From assembly GCF_003097355.1 (NCBI RefSeq), contig NZ_PYUI01000015.1:1-64000 (forward strand): 64,000 bases of DNA, given 5' to 3'. Below are positions 1-9,500 of this stretch, piece by piece (the first letter of the stretch is position 1; each line of letters opens with the position of its first letter). Source of the DNA: Arthrobacter sp. H-02-3 (GTDB taxonomy: Bacteria > Actinomycetota > Actinomycetes > Actinomycetales > Micrococcaceae). The notes beneath the pieces are model-generated. The model was not told the origin of the DNA and did no database searches. It saw only the letters and a program-made list of their open reading frames with translations. The position numbers and the translations under genes are program-made.

Positions 1-2
1 TG

Positions 3-260
3 CGCCCGTCCGAACGGCACCTGCCGGTGGACCGCTGGGTCAAGCCGCAGGAATTCGTGGACCTGCAGCAGGAAGCGGACGAGATCGGCTTCCTGGGCGT
101 CATGTCCGGACCCCTGGTGCGCTCCTCGTACCGCGCCGGCCGGCTCTGGGCCACCGCGATGCGCAAGAAAGGCTGGGAAATCCCGGCCCAACTCGCCCAC
201 ATCGAAAGCTCCGGCAGCACCCGCCAGGAAGCCAGCTCGTTGCTCGCGGCGCATTCCTGA
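3..260 (+). CDS. lipA: Lipoyl synthase, C-terminal part (gene enters from the left edge)
   Basis: The reading frame is open from base 3 to a TGA at 258-260. It encodes the last ~85 residues of a radical-SAM lipoyl synthase, which inserts sulfur at C6 and C8 of octanoyl groups on lipoyl domains. The stretches [35 protein letters not shown] and [12 protein letters not shown] are typical of the family's C-terminus. The radical-SAM CxxxCxxC cluster lies outside the window. A DUF4191 gene follows, as in mycobacteria (lipA-Rv2219). The start cannot be seen. Confidence 0.93.
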   Translation, partial: RPSERHLPVDRWVKPQEFVDLQQEADEIGFLGVMSGPLVRSSYRAGRLWATAMRKKGWEIPAQLAHIESSGSTRQEASSLLAAHS

Positions 261-285
261 ATCCTGTTCCAGAACCCTTCCACTT

Positions 286-322
286 AGGGGCCGGCACCGG
301 ATGATTCCGGCGTCCGGCCCTT
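286..322 (+). terminator. Probable intrinsic terminator after lipA
   Basis: A GC-rich hairpin made of AGGGGCCGG and CCGGA on the left pairs with TCCGG and CCGGCCCTT on the right, around a TGAT loop. It starts about 25 bp after the lipA stop and 30 bp before the next gene. There is only a very short T-run. Confidence 0.55.
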
Positions 323-351
323 AGCCATGAATCACGTAGAATTAAGGCACT

Positions 352-1101
352 ATGGCGAATTCCCCTGACTCCAGCAGCTCCAGCCCGGCTTCCGATGCTC
401 CGAAGCGCGGTCTTTTCTCCCGCAAGCCCAAGGAAGCAAAGGCCAAGAAGCCGAGCCGGCTGAAGCAGATCGGCGAGGTCTTCCAGATGACGCGCCGCCA
501 CGATCCCATGGTTCCGTGGCTCATGCTGCTGGCGTTCCTGGGCGTTGTCGCCGCCAGCCTCCTGGTCGGCTTCCTGCTCGATAACTGGATCACCGGCCTG
601 ATCATCGGCATCGCGCTGGGCGCCATTGCCGCAACCTTGATCCTGTCCCGCCGCGCCGAGCGCGCCGCGTTCGCGCAGATCGAGGGCCAGCCGGGCGCCT
701 CAGGTGCCGCGCTGGGCACGCTCAAGCGCGGCTGGATCACCGAGGATCAGCCCGTTGCTGTCAACCCCCGCACGCAGGACGCCGTCTTCCGCGCCATCGG
801 CCGTCCCGGCGTCGTGCTTGTCAGCGAAGGTCCCAGCAACCGGGTCAAGCCGCTGGTCGACGCCGAACGCAAGCGGCTCTCACGCATCCTGCCCAACGTC
901 ACAATCCACGTGATCGAAAGTGGCCGCGGCGAGGGCCAGGTGCCGCTCAGCCAGCTCGCCAAGAAGATGAACAAGCTCAAGGGCGAACTGACAAAGACTG
1001 AGGTCAGTGCCGTGTCCAAGCGTATTTCCTCGCTCGGCGGCCGCCTCCCCATCCCGAAGGGCATCGATCCTTACAAGGCCCGCCCGACCCGCGGACGCTA
1101 G
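352..1101 (+). CDS. DUF4191 family membrane protein
   Basis: 249 aa. The N-terminus (about 1-50) is polar with a Lys-rich run. Two adjacent hydrophobic segments follow at about 55-75 and 80-98 (VPWLMLLAFLGVVAASLLVG and the next ~20 residues), and a cytosolic C-terminal domain of ~150 aa completes it. This matches the actinobacterial DUF4191 family (Rv2219 type), which sits downstream of lipA across the phylum. No enzymatic motif is visible and the function is unknown. The ATG at 352 is the first in-frame start after the lipA terminator. Confidence 0.85.
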   Translation: MANSPDSSSSSPASDAPKRGLFSRKPKEAKAKKPSRLKQIGEVFQMTRRHDPMVPWLMLLAFLGVVAASLLVGFLLDNWITGLIIGIALGAIAATLILSRRAERAAFAQIEGQPGASGAALGTLKRGWITEDQPVAVNPRTQDAVFRAIGRPGVVLVSEGPSNRVKPLVDAERKRLSRILPNVTIHVIESGRGEGQVPLSQLAKKMNKLKGELTKTEVSAVSKRISSLGGRLPIPKGIDPYKARPTRGR

Positions 1102-1151
1102 GCCCTGCCCGCAGCCTCATAGGCAGCACTGCACGCCGGCTGTACAGGATC

Positions 1152-1193
1152 GCCCCGGTTCGCGCCCCCTTCAGGCCGCCAGCCGGGGCTTTT
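1152..1193 (+). terminator. Intrinsic terminator after the DUF4191 gene
   Basis: GCCCCGG (1152-1158) pairs with CCGGGGC (1183-1189), followed by TTTT. The loop is long (24 nt) and GC-rich. It lies 50 bp beyond the DUF4191 stop. Confidence 0.6.
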
Positions 1194-1275
1194 CCATGAC
1201 CGCCCGACGGCGACCGGCCACGACGCCCGCACCACGACCGTCAGCACCAAGAACTTCAGGAACCAGGAGACCCGC

Positions 1276-1638
1276 ATGAAACTTCCATCGACCGCCGCCA
1301 TGATCCGCGTTTTCCGGTGGCTGGCGGTTGCCGAAGCGTTCAGCTGGGCCGCACTGCTGACGGGCATGGTCCTCAAGTGGGTGACGCGGACGACGGAACT
1401 GGGCGTGGAGGTTGCTGGTCCGATCCACGGGGCGTTCTTCATCGGCTATGCCATCGCGGTGTTGAGTCTGTGGGCGATGCTTCGCTGGCCGTTCAAGGTT
1501 GCCGTGCTCGCGGGCGTCTCCGCCGTCTTCCCCTTCGCGACGGTCTGGTTTGAACGCTGGGCCGGGCGCGGCGGCCACCTGGGGGTGCAGGTCGGCGAGG
1601 CTGCGCGGACGCCGGCCCAGGAGACGGCGGGCGTCTAG
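1276..1638 (+). CDS. DUF3817 family small integral membrane protein
   Basis: 120 aa with three hydrophobic segments: WLAVAEAFSWAALLTGMVLK (~14-34), GPIHGAFFIGYAIAVLSLW (~54-73) and the segment around FKVAVLAGVSAVFPFATVWF (~77-96). The pattern of a conserved GPIHG motif between the first two segments matches DUF3817, a family of unknown function that is often annotated as a YdzA-like or integral membrane protein. The ATG at 1276 follows AGGAACCAGGAGACCCGC, which contains a usable Shine-Dalgarno sequence. The C-terminal ~20 residues are polar. Confidence 0.8.
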   Translation: MKLPSTAAMIRVFRWLAVAEAFSWAALLTGMVLKWVTRTTELGVEVAGPIHGAFFIGYAIAVLSLWAMLRWPFKVAVLAGVSAVFPFATVWFERWAGRGGHLGVQVGEAARTPAQETAGV

Positions 1639-1840
1639 TTCCGCCCGGGACCTCGGGTTCTGTGCGCCCTGGCAACATCGCTGCGCCCATCTGACGCATA
1701 TGACCGCTATCCCGGGACGTTTGACGGCCATTCGTGGAGAACCGCAGCCAAGAGGTGGCGGCCGACCGGCCATACGTCGCAAACGACGAGGGAACGCCCC
1801 GCACTGACAGCCTGGGACCGCCGTCGGACGCGGGCAGGAG

Positions 1841-2278
1841 CTACATCCGGACGAGCACGGTATTCATGGCTTTGTCGTGCAGTCCGCGCTGGTCCGGGTC
1901 GAAGATGACGGCCGGAATGACGAGGCACAGCAGAAGGGTGCGCACCAAGGCCGCGAGCGGGCCCGCCGGGCCGCCGCCCAAGCGCAGCACGTGGATGCTT
2001 ACGATCCGGTGGCCGATGCTGTAGCCGAGGGTGCCGACGAGGAGGATCTGTTCGACGGCAAACACGGCCAGCGTGGCCCAGGAGTCGCCAGCGAAGGCGA
2101 AATTGCTGATCAGCAGCGCGATGCCCCAGTCGATGCAGATCGCCAAAATGCGGCGGCCCGCGCGGGCGATCGAGCCTGGCCCGGCCTCGGGCAGTCCAAG
2201 CCGTTCCCCCGGGTACTTGGAGATGCCGGATGTGTCCGGCCCGCTGAGCCATGAACCGATGTCTTTGCGATCTACCAC
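1841..2278 (-). CDS. RDD family membrane protein
   Basis: 145 aa, starting at GTG 2278. The segment GSIARAGRRILAICIDW carries the Arg and Asp residues that name the RDD family. Hydrophobic segments follow at about 45-60, 68-88 and 108-124. Near the end is a conserved DPDQRGLHDKAMNTVLV, also typical of RDD proteins. The family is thought to act in membrane transport or ion homeostasis, but the role here is unknown. It is divergent from glnA, as in many actinobacteria, so the 280-bp gap between them serves both genes. Confidence 0.85.
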   Translation of the reverse strand: MVDRKDIGSWLSGPDTSGISKYPGERLGLPEAGPGSIARAGRRILAICIDWGIALLISNFAFAGDSWATLAVFAVEQILLVGTLGYSIGHRIVSIHVLRLGGGPAGPLAALVRTLLLCLVIPAVIFDPDQRGLHDKAMNTVLVRM

Positions 2279-2304
2279 CGTCCAAGCTTATCGGGTCAGG
2301 GCCG

Positions 2305-2361
2305 TCCACAGTGTGGGCGGCCCTGTGTCACACTGTGGAACTGGATAGGTCACACTGTGGA
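2305..2361. promoter_or_regulatory. Cluster of three CACACTGTGGA sites between the RDD gene and glnA
   Basis: TCCACAGTGTG (2305-2315) is the reverse complement of the CACACTGTGGA core. TCACACTGTGGA then occurs twice in direct orientation at 2328-2339 and 2350-2361, exactly 22 bp (two helical turns) apart. Each core contains a near-palindrome CACA-n-TGTG. The spacing and repetition suggest an operator for an unidentified dimeric regulator. The first site is 27 bp from the RDD start codon, and the cluster ends 34 bp before the GlnR box of glnA. Confidence 0.5.
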
Positions 2362-2394
2362 CCGGCGACTAGCGTTTACCTGTCAGGGCGTTCT

Positions 2395-2432
2395 GTAACC
2401 TCCCCGAAACAATACGGACACTGCGGGGAAAC
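2395..2432 (+). promoter_or_regulatory. GlnR double box upstream of glnA
   Basis: The sequence reads GTAAC-n6-GAAAC-n6-GACAC-n6-GAAAC, with 5-mers starting at 2395, 2406, 2417 and 2428. This fits the actinobacterial GlnR consensus (GTnAC-n6-GAAAC twice, all on an 11-bp period) with one deviation, GACAC for GTnAC. The AC pairs recur at 2398, 2409, 2420 and 2431. A TAnnnT hexamer (TAGGGT, 2443-2448) could be the -10 element, with GlnR standing in for a poor -35. The GlnR gene itself is not in the window. Confidence 0.8.
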
Positions 2433-2561
2433 CCCATGTCCTTAGGGTGGTAACAGTTGCTAGCGGTTCAGAAGCGGGGATGCTTTTTTGCCTTCCCGCT
2501 GTTGGACTGCCCTGGACCAATGTGCCTGACGGCCAGATCTTTCATATGCGTAAGGAGCATA

Positions 2562-3986
2562 ATGTTCAAGACTGCGGACGAAGTCCTCAAGTTCATCAAA
2601 GACGAAGACATCAAATTCGTCGACATCCGCTTCACCGATCTTCCTGGCGTTCAGCAGCACTTCAACGTGCCCGCCAAGAGCGTTGATGCCGACTTCTTCG
2701 TCAATGGCCAGCTCTTCGACGGGTCTTCGATCCGCGGCTTCCAGGGCATCGCCGAGTCTGACATGCAGCTCATCCCGGACGTGACCACGGCATTCCTCGA
2801 CACGTTCCGCATGGAAAAGACCCTTGCGCTGAACTTCTCGATCGTGAACCCCCGCACTGGCGATCCGTACCACCGCGACCCCCGCGGCGTGGCCGAGAAG
2901 GCCGAAGCCTACCTCGCCTCCACCGGCATCGCCGACACCGCCTTCTTCGCCCCCGAGGCCGAGTTCTTCGTCTTCGACAACGTCCAGTACCAGTCCTCCC
3001 CGCAGGGCAGCTTCTACAAGATCGACTCCGAGGAAGCTCACTGGAACACCGGCCGTGAGGAAGAGGGCGGCAACCTCGGCTACAAGACCCCGGTCAAGGG
3101 CGGCTACTTCCCCGTCTCCCCCACCGACAAGCAGGCCGACCTCCGCGACGCCATGTGTGTTGCGCTGGATGAGGCCGGCCTTGAGGTCGAGCGCAGCCAC
3201 CACGAGGTCGGTTCCGCCGGCCAGGCTGAAATCAACTACAAGTTCACCACCCTGACCCACGCGGCTGATGACCTGCAGAAGTTCAAGTACGTCATCAAGA
3301 ACACTGCCGACGCCTGGGGCAAGTCCGTGACCTTCATGCCCAAGCCGGTCTTCGGTGACAACGGCTCGGGCATGCACTGCCACCAGTCGCTGTGGACCGG
3401 TGGCGAGCCGCTGTTCTACGACGAGAAGGGCTACGCCGGCCTGTCCGACACGGCCCGCTGGTACATCGGTGGCCTGCTGAAGCACTCCTCCGCAGTGCTC
3501 GCCTTCACCAACCCGACGGTTAACTCCTACCGCCGCCTCGTCAAGGGCTTCGAGGCCCCGGTCAACATGGTCTACTCGCAGGGCAACCGCTCCGCCGGTA
3601 TCCGCATCCCGATCACGGGCTCCAACCCGAAGGCCAAGCGCATCGAGTTCCGCGCTCCGGACCCCTCCTCCAACCCGTACCTGGCATTCGCTGCCCAGCT
3701 GATGGCCGGCATTGACGGCATCCGCAACCGGATCGAACCCCCGGCTCCGATCGACAAGGACCTCTACGAGCTCCCCGCCGAAGAAGCCAAGGACATCCCC
3801 AAGGCTCCGGGCACCCTCGAGGAAGCCCTGGAGGCACTGGCCGAGGACAACGAGTTCCTCCAGGCCGGCGGCGTCTTCACCCAGGACCTGATCGACACCT
3901 GGATCGAGTACAAGTACGAGAACGAGATCCGTCCGCTCTCGCTGCGCCCGAACCCGTACGAGTTCGAGCTCTACTACGGCGTCTAG
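2562..3986 (+). CDS. glnA: Glutamine synthetase, type I
   Basis: 474 aa, the usual length for bacterial GS I. It makes glutamine from glutamate, ammonia and ATP in the cytoplasm as a dodecamer. The start is the ATG at 2562, behind TAAGGAGCATA; an upstream in-frame start at 2457 would add 35 unconserved residues. Visible landmarks are the N-terminal beta-grasp with FDGSSIRGF, the catalytic segment FFAPEAEFF, the loop [12 protein letters not shown], and [10 protein letters not shown]. The motif [11 protein letters not shown] contains the tyrosine that GlnE adenylylates, which fits the glnE gene nearby. Expression is probably controlled by GlnR through the box at 2395-2432. Confidence 0.97.
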   Translation: MFKTADEVLKFIKDEDIKFVDIRFTDLPGVQQHFNVPAKSVDADFFVNGQLFDGSSIRGFQGIAESDMQLIPDVTTAFLDTFRMEKTLALNFSIVNPRTGDPYHRDPRGVAEKAEAYLASTGIADTAFFAPEAEFFVFDNVQYQSSPQGSFYKIDSEEAHWNTGREEEGGNLGYKTPVKGGYFPVSPTDKQADLRDAMCVALDEAGLEVERSHHEVGSAGQAEINYKFTTLTHAADDLQKFKYVIKNTADAWGKSVTFMPKPVFGDNGSGMHCHQSLWTGGEPLFYDEKGYAGLSDTARWYIGGLLKHSSAVLAFTNPTVNSYRRLVKGFEAPVNMVYSQGNRSAGIRIPITGSNPKAKRIEFRAPDPSSNPYLAFAAQLMAGIDGIRNRIEPPAPIDKDLYELPAEEAKDIPKAPGTLEEALEALAEDNEFLQAGGVFTQDLIDTWIEYKYENEIRPLSLRPNPYEFELYYGV

Positions 3987-4047
3987 CCAGATCACAGGGC
4001 TAGACAGCGTTTAGCCCGCAAGGGGTCCTCAAGACCCTGGACACATC

Positions 4048-4088
4048 AAAGGCCGGCACCAGGTTCACCACCTGGGGCCGGCCTTTTG
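4048..4088 (+). terminator. Strong intrinsic terminator of glnA
   Basis: AAAGGCCGG-CA-CCAGGT pairs with ACCTGG-GG-CCGGCCTTT around TCACC, giving about 15 base pairs with one internal 2x2 mismatch, and ends in TTTT. It starts about 60 bp after the glnA stop. Confidence 0.88.
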
Positions 4089-4259
4089 TTGCGTGAGTTC
4101 TGCGGCTGTCCATAGTCCGCATGGCCGGGAGGTTCAAGGAAAGCCGAAGGTTCTTGGGCCACAATGGCCTTCCCGGCTGGCCCGGGTCGCGTCGCTGTTG
4201 CCGAACAGTGGCTAGTTGTCGGTGCTGGCCCTCCCTGCCTAGCGTGGGAAGTGAGATCC

Positions 4260-5372
4260 GTGAAAAGACTTACAACCTGGATTCAAGGACTACTGGTCGG
4301 CCTCACGGTTTCTGCCCTTATGCTCGCGGGCGTGACGCCGGCGCAGGCAGCGACCAAGGTCACCGTCCTGGATGTGTTCTTAGCTGTCGGGCAGTCAAAT
4401 ATGTCCGGCCGCGGCCTCCCCAGCGGCACCACAGATGATCCGGCGGACCCGAGGATATTCCAGTACGGCGCGAAGCTACGCACATTCCGGAATGCCACTA
4501 TCCCCTTGGACATGCTCGACGTCGCCAAAGGCATCTCCCCCGCCACGACCTTTGCCCGCGGGTACGTGAAAAACCAGCCCGCCAACGTCGGAGTTCTCAT
4601 CATCCCCGCGGCGCGCGGCGCCACTGCGTTTACCAACAGCGTGGGAACCCCGACCTGGAATGTGGGCACCGCCTCCGCCCCGGAATTCGACCTCCCCGCG
4701 CTGGCAGTCACACAGACCCGCGAAGGGATCGCGGCGGCCGTGGCGGCGGGCTACACCGTGAAGCTCAAGGGCATCCTCTGGCACCAAGGCGAAGGCAACT
4801 GGTGGATGTCGACCTCGGCATACAGTGCGAAGCTTGACGAGCTCATAGGGTACTTCCGATCCCAACTGGCCGCCCCTCAACTGCCCTTTGTGGTGGGGGG
4901 CCTGGCGCCGGAGGGAATCGCGGCCCAGCCGGGTTTAGCCAACGTTGACAAGTCACACAAGGGAACCCCCTCACGAGTCGCTTACACCGCGTTCGCACCG
5001 TCCATGGCCGGGGGTGTGAACGACGGTGACGCGTTCCATTTCTCCCGGACCGGCGACGAGTTCCTGGGGAGAACGTACCTCACCGCCTTTTGGCGGGCAG
5101 CCAAAATCACCTACGGCCCGGTACCGATCATCACCGGTACCGCGAAGGTCGGTTCCACCCTCACCGCCGTGCCCGGCGCTTGGGCCGTGTCCCCGGTTAC
5201 CCTGAGCTACCAGTGGTACCACTCGGGGACTGCGGTCGTTGGCGCCACGGCTGCCACCTATGTGGTCCCCTCCGGCGATCTGGGACGGACCATCACCGTC
5301 AAGGTCACCGGCTCCAAGACCGGCTACACCACGACCTCCAGGACCTCCGCCGGCACCAAGGTGGCGCAGTAG
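4260..5372 (+). CDS. Secreted SASA-type (SGNH) carbohydrate esterase with a C-terminal Ig-like domain
   Basis: 370 aa from GTG 4260, behind GGAAGTGAGATCC. Residues 1-33 form a signal peptide (MKRL, a hydrophobic core, then PAQA cleavage). The mature N-terminus carries LAVGQSNMSGRG, the GQSN block of sialate/xylan O-acetylesterases (PF03629, SGNH fold). ILWHQGEGNWW is a second family block, and DAFHFS supplies the C-terminal DxxH pair. The last ~80 residues (ITGTAKVGSTLTAVPGAW onward, with SYQWYHSG) are an Ig-like repeat common in secreted Arthrobacter proteins. It probably removes acetyl groups from an extracellular glycan; the substrate is unknown. It is an accessory gene within an otherwise conserved gln block. 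Confidence 0.8.
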   Translation: MKRLTTWIQGLLVGLTVSALMLAGVTPAQAATKVTVLDVFLAVGQSNMSGRGLPSGTTDDPADPRIFQYGAKLRTFRNATIPLDMLDVAKGISPATTFARGYVKNQPANVGVLIIPAARGATAFTNSVGTPTWNVGTASAPEFDLPALAVTQTREGIAAAVAAGYTVKLKGILWHQGEGNWWMSTSAYSAKLDELIGYFRSQLAAPQLPFVVGGLAPEGIAAQPGLANVDKSHKGTPSRVAYTAFAPSMAGGVNDGDAFHFSRTGDEFLGRTYLTAFWRAAKITYGPVPIITGTAKVGSTLTAVPGAWAVSPVTLSYQWYHSGTAVVGATAATYVVPSGDLGRTITVKVTGSKTGYTTTSRTSAGTKVAQ

Positions 5373-5454
5373 CATCGTGCGGGGTGCCCACTCCCCAAAT
5401 CAGCGCTTGAGATCAACTGACGCACCCGGCGTACCGGTCAAGGTGCGCTTCCGG

Positions 5455-5970
5455 TCAGAACGCCCGGTACATGATGCGTTGCGGGCCGGCGTCGCCGCCG
5501 TCGTAGCGGCCGCGGTCCTCGAAGCCGGCCTTGCGGTAGGCGGCGAGGCCGCCGGGGTTCCCTTCGTTGACGGAGAGCACGACGCCGGCCTGGCCGGTTC
5601 CGAGGCCGGCCGTCAGTTTGGCTGCCTCCCGCACGGCGGCCTCGGCTGCGAGGGTGCCCAGCCCCCGGCCCTGATGTTGCTGGCCAATCAGGAAGCCCCG
5701 CAGGAGCCAGACAGAGTCGTCGTCGGGCCAGCCCGCCAGGGTCGCGGCGCCCCGCTGGAGCGTGAGCACGCCCACGGCTGTTCCGTTGACGTCCACGGCG
5801 AACGGGTACCGGGACTCTTCTTCCAGCGCAATCAGCATCATCCGCAACGGGTCGCCAACAAACTTCCGCTGGCCTTCGCCGAGTTCCAGCAGCGCGATCT
5901 CCCCCAGCTTGACGGCCCGGGCGTCGTCATCGAGGTTCTTGATGGGCAGCAGCCACACGTGTTCAGCCAT
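5455..5970 (-). CDS. GNAT family N-acetyltransferase
   Basis: 171 aa. The acetyl-CoA-binding motif A is seen in GFLIGQQHQGRGLGTLAAEA (~93-112, pattern Q/R-x-x-G-x-G). Upstream strands YPFAVDVNGTAVGVLTL and the closing NPGGLAAYRKAGFEDRG fit the GNAT fold. The substrate cannot be deduced. The gene stands alone on the minus strand between the esterase and a VOC protein. The start is ATG 5970; no other in-frame start upstream looks better. Confidence 0.85.
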   Translation of the reverse strand: MAEHVWLLPIKNLDDDARAVKLGEIALLELGEGQRKFVGDPLRMMLIALEEESRYPFAVDVNGTAVGVLTLQRGAATLAGWPDDDSVWLLRGFLIGQQHQGRGLGTLAAEAAVREAAKLTAGLGTGQAGVVLSVNEGNPGGLAAYRKAGFEDRGRYDGGDAGPQRIMYRAF

Positions 5971-6031
5971 GTAGCCAGCGTACCCATGCCGGCAGCGCCT
6001 GCCGCCGCGAGCGGCCTGCGGCTGAAGTCAG

Positions 6032-6448
6032 CTACAGCGCGGCGTCCTTCGGCGGGCCGGCCGGATCCATCCAGAAGACCTCCCAGAGGTGGCCGTCCGG
6101 GTCCTGGAAGCTGTGCGTGTACATGAAGCCGTAGTCCTGGGCCTCCTCCGATGCCTTGCCTCCGGAGGTCAGCGCCGTCCGGATGACCGCATCCACGGCC
6201 TCACGGCTCTCCAAGGAAAAGGACATGATGACCTCGGCGGCGTCCGCCGTGGGGGCCACCGACTTGGAGGTGAAGGTCTTGAAGTAGGACTCGACGAGCA
6301 ACATCACGTACGCGCCGTCGTTGACGATCATGCAGGTGGCGTTCTCATCGGTGAAGTCCGGGTTAAAGGAGAAACCCAGTGCGGTGAAGAACTCAACAGT
6401 GGTATCGAGATTCCGGACGGGGAGGTTCACAAACAGTTGCCTGGCCAT
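6032..6448 (-). CDS. VOC (glyoxalase/bleomycin-resistance fold) family protein
   Basis: 138 aa from the ATG at 6448. The open frame continues far upstream over glnE, but the conserved VOC domain begins at MARQLFVNLPVRNLDTTVEF. The paired beta-alpha-beta-beta-beta modules are visible, ending with SFQDPDGHLWEVFWMDP, where the terminal Glu is a typical metal ligand. This subfamily (lactoylglutathione lyase-like, often called extradiol dioxygenase) has no firmly assigned substrate. It is separated from glnE by about 80 bp. Confidence 0.85.
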   Translation of the reverse strand: MARQLFVNLPVRNLDTTVEFFTALGFSFNPDFTDENATCMIVNDGAYVMLLVESYFKTFTSKSVAPTADAAEVIMSFSLESREAVDAVIRTALTSGGKASEEAQDYGFMYTHSFQDPDGHLWEVFWMDPAGPPKDAAL

Positions 6449-6525
6449 CCGCCCAAGGTAGCACCGGGCGGCGGCATCTGTCAGTCCGGAGTGTGTCAGT
6501 GACTCGCGGGCCGCGCCGATCGGCG

Positions 6526-9500
6526 CTACTGGCCGTAGAAGGTCCGTTCGAAAACCGACCGTGCACGCCGGCTCAGCCGCAGGTAATCCTCTTCGAGTTC
6601 CGCGGCGTTGCCTTGCCCATAGCCGCACCACCGTGCCACGGCTTCGAGGTCGCGGCGGGAGGAGGGCAGCAGGTCCGAGGTCCGGCCGGTCCAGATGACA
6701 TTGGCCGAACGGATCCGACTCGCCAGCCGCCACGCCCGGAGCAAAATCACGACGTCGCCGGCGTCGATCAGGTCCAGGGCCGCGGCCGCTTCGAGGGCCT
6801 CCACGGTGGAGGTGGTCCGCAGTTCCGGGTGTTTGCCGGCGTGCCGAAGCTGGAGCAGCTGGGCCAGCCATTCGACGTCGCTCAGGCCGCCGCGGCCCAG
6901 CTTCAGGTGGCGGGCCGGGTCGGCGCCGCGCGGCAGGCGCTCCGCCTCGACCCTGGCCTTGACCCGCCGGACCTCCCGCACGTCCTGGTCCGACAACGAT
7001 TCCGGGTAGCGGATCGGATCGATCAGGGCGATGAAGTCCTCCGCCAGGGCGTCGTCGCCGGCCATCGGGCGCGCCCGCAGCAACGCCTGGGCCTCCCAGA
7101 CGAGAGACCACCGGCGGTAGTACTCGGCATAGGACTCCAGGGAACGCACCATGGGCCCGCTCTTGCCCTCCGGGCGCAGGTCCGCGTCGACGGACAGCAC
7201 GCGTTCGGCCAAGATCGCCGGTTTGAGCGGCTGGGTCAGCAAGCTTGAGAGCTTGCCCACGATCTGCGAGGCCTGCGCCTGCGCTTCCTCTTCCGGGACG
7301 CCGGGCAATCCCCGGTGTACGTACATGACGTCGGCGTCTGAGCCGTAGCCGATCTCCCGGCCGCCCTGCCGGCCCATCGCCACCACCAGCACGTGCGTCT
7401 TGAGCGGTTCCTCGGCGGTGATGATCGTCTCCGCCACGCGCAGCGCCCCCAGGACGGCTGCCCGGTCGGTGTCGGCGAGGGCTTCGCCCACCTGGTCCTG
7501 ATCCAGCAGTCCGGCACTGTCCGCGATGGCGATGCGGAGGATTTCGCGGCGCCGGATCAGCCGGATCAGCCGCATGGCGCTCTCCGGGTCCGCGTGCCGG
7601 GACATCTTCGAGGCGATCTCGAGCCACTGGGATTCGAAGCTAAGCGGGACAAGCTCTTTGTCGGTACCGAGCCACGCCACAGACTCCGGCGAGACCTCCA
7701 GCAGGTCCGCGATCAACCGGGAGTTGGCGAGCACATGGCAGAGCCGCTCTGCCGCCGCCGTCGAATCGCGGAGCATGCCCAGGTACCAGTGCGTCGTGCC
7801 GAGCGCCTCGCTGACGCGCCGGAAGGCGAGCAGACCGCCGTCGGGATCCACGCCGTCGGCGAGCCAGTCCAGCAGGATCGGCAGCAGTTGGCGCTGGAGC
7901 GCCGCGCGGCGACTGACCCCGGCCGTGAGGGCCTCGATGTGCCGCATGGCGCCGCGGGGATCGAGGTAGCCCAGGGCCGCGAGCCGGCCTTGGGCGGCTT
8001 CCGGAGTGAGGCGGGCCTCTTCGCTGCTCAGCGTCGCAACCGTGTTGAGCAGGGGGCGGTAGAAGATGCGTTCGTGGAGTTCGCGGACGGAGCGCTTGGT
8101 CTTTCGCCACGCGCCTACGAGGGCGTCCGGTTTGGGCCGCTCGGTGGAGAACGGACCCAACACGGCCTTGGCAAGGGAGCGCAGGGACGCTTCATTGACC
8201 GGCATGAGGTGTGTCCGGCGCAGCTGGAAGAGCTGGATCCGGTGCTCGAGGAGTCGCAAGTAGCGGTAGTCGCGGTCGAATTCCGCGGCGTCCGAGCGGC
8301 CGATGTACCCGCCGGCGGACAGCGCGGCGATGGCGGACGTGGTGTCCCGGCAGCGCAACGATTCATCGGACTTGCCGTGCACAAGCTGCAGAAGCTGCAC
8401 CGTGAATTCGACGTCGCGCAGTCCCCCGCGGCCCAGCTTGATCTGCCGCTGTTCTTCATCGGCCGGAATGTGCTCGGTGACGCGGCGGCGCATGGCACGG
8501 ACGGATTCGACAAAGCCTTCCCGGCCGGCCGAGGACCAGATCAACGGCGTCACGGCGGCCTCATAGCGTGCCCCCAGCGCGGCGTCGCCGGCGATGGTCC
8601 GGGCCTTCAGCAGGGCCTGGAATTCCCAGCTCTCGGCCCAGCGCGCATAGTAGCTCTCGTGCGAGGCCAGGGTCCGGACCAGTGGGCCGGACTTGCCCTC
8701 GGGCCGCAGATTCGCGTCCACTTCCCACAGCCCTGGTTCGCGGCTCGTGGACATGATCGCCCGCGAAATACCCGAGGCGAGGGCCGTGCCGATCATGGTT
8801 GCCCGGACGTCCTCCAAAGTGCCGGAATCGATCACGTAGATGACGTCGACGTCGGAAATATAGTTCAGTTCGCGGGCGCCGCACTTGCCCATGCCGATCA
8901 CGGCAAGCCCGACGTCGGCGACCTCCTTGGCGTCGAACTTCTCCGCCGCCTCGGCCCGGGACACGGCGAGGGCCGCCTCCAGGGCGGCGCCGGCAAGGTC
9001 CGCCAGTTCCGCACCGGCAGCCGGCATGAAATCGAGGGGATCGGCCGCGCACAGGTCCTTGATGGCGAGTTCCACGAGCCCGCGCCGGTATGCCGTCCGC
9101 AGGGCGGCGTAGGCTTCCTGCCCGCTGAGGGCCGCCACCGGCCGGGCAGACTTCGGATCCGCCCGCACTGACTGCAGCAGCCGGGCCCGGAGGGCTGCCG
9201 GGTCCGCGGCCAGCGGTTCCGGGCTGACACGGGCGGCGAAGGCGTCAAGGTGCTCGGGGTGGCGGATGAGAAATTCGCCCAGCGCCTCGGAGGCACCCAG
9301 CACCCGGTACAGCGGTTCGCTGGCTTCCGGATCCGCGACGGCGAGCTTGCGCAGCTGCGGGTGCTTCTCGATCAGCCGGACCAGGGACTGCAGGGCCGTG
9401 TCCGGGTTAGCCGCCAGCTGCAGCCCGGCAAAGAGGGCGTCCTGGTCGAGCCCCTCCAGTTCCCGGGCTGCCAGGAACCGTTCCCCCTTGTCGAGATCAC

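Noticed and set aside
6449..7627. Upstream continuation of the VOC reading frame over the 3' part of glnE
   Set aside because: The VOC domain starts at 6448; the upstream part is antisense-frame to glnE and unlike any known protein.
7393..9171. Plus-strand open frame opposite glnE
   Set aside because: It is a shadow of glnE with Arg/Gly-rich composition and no conserved domain.
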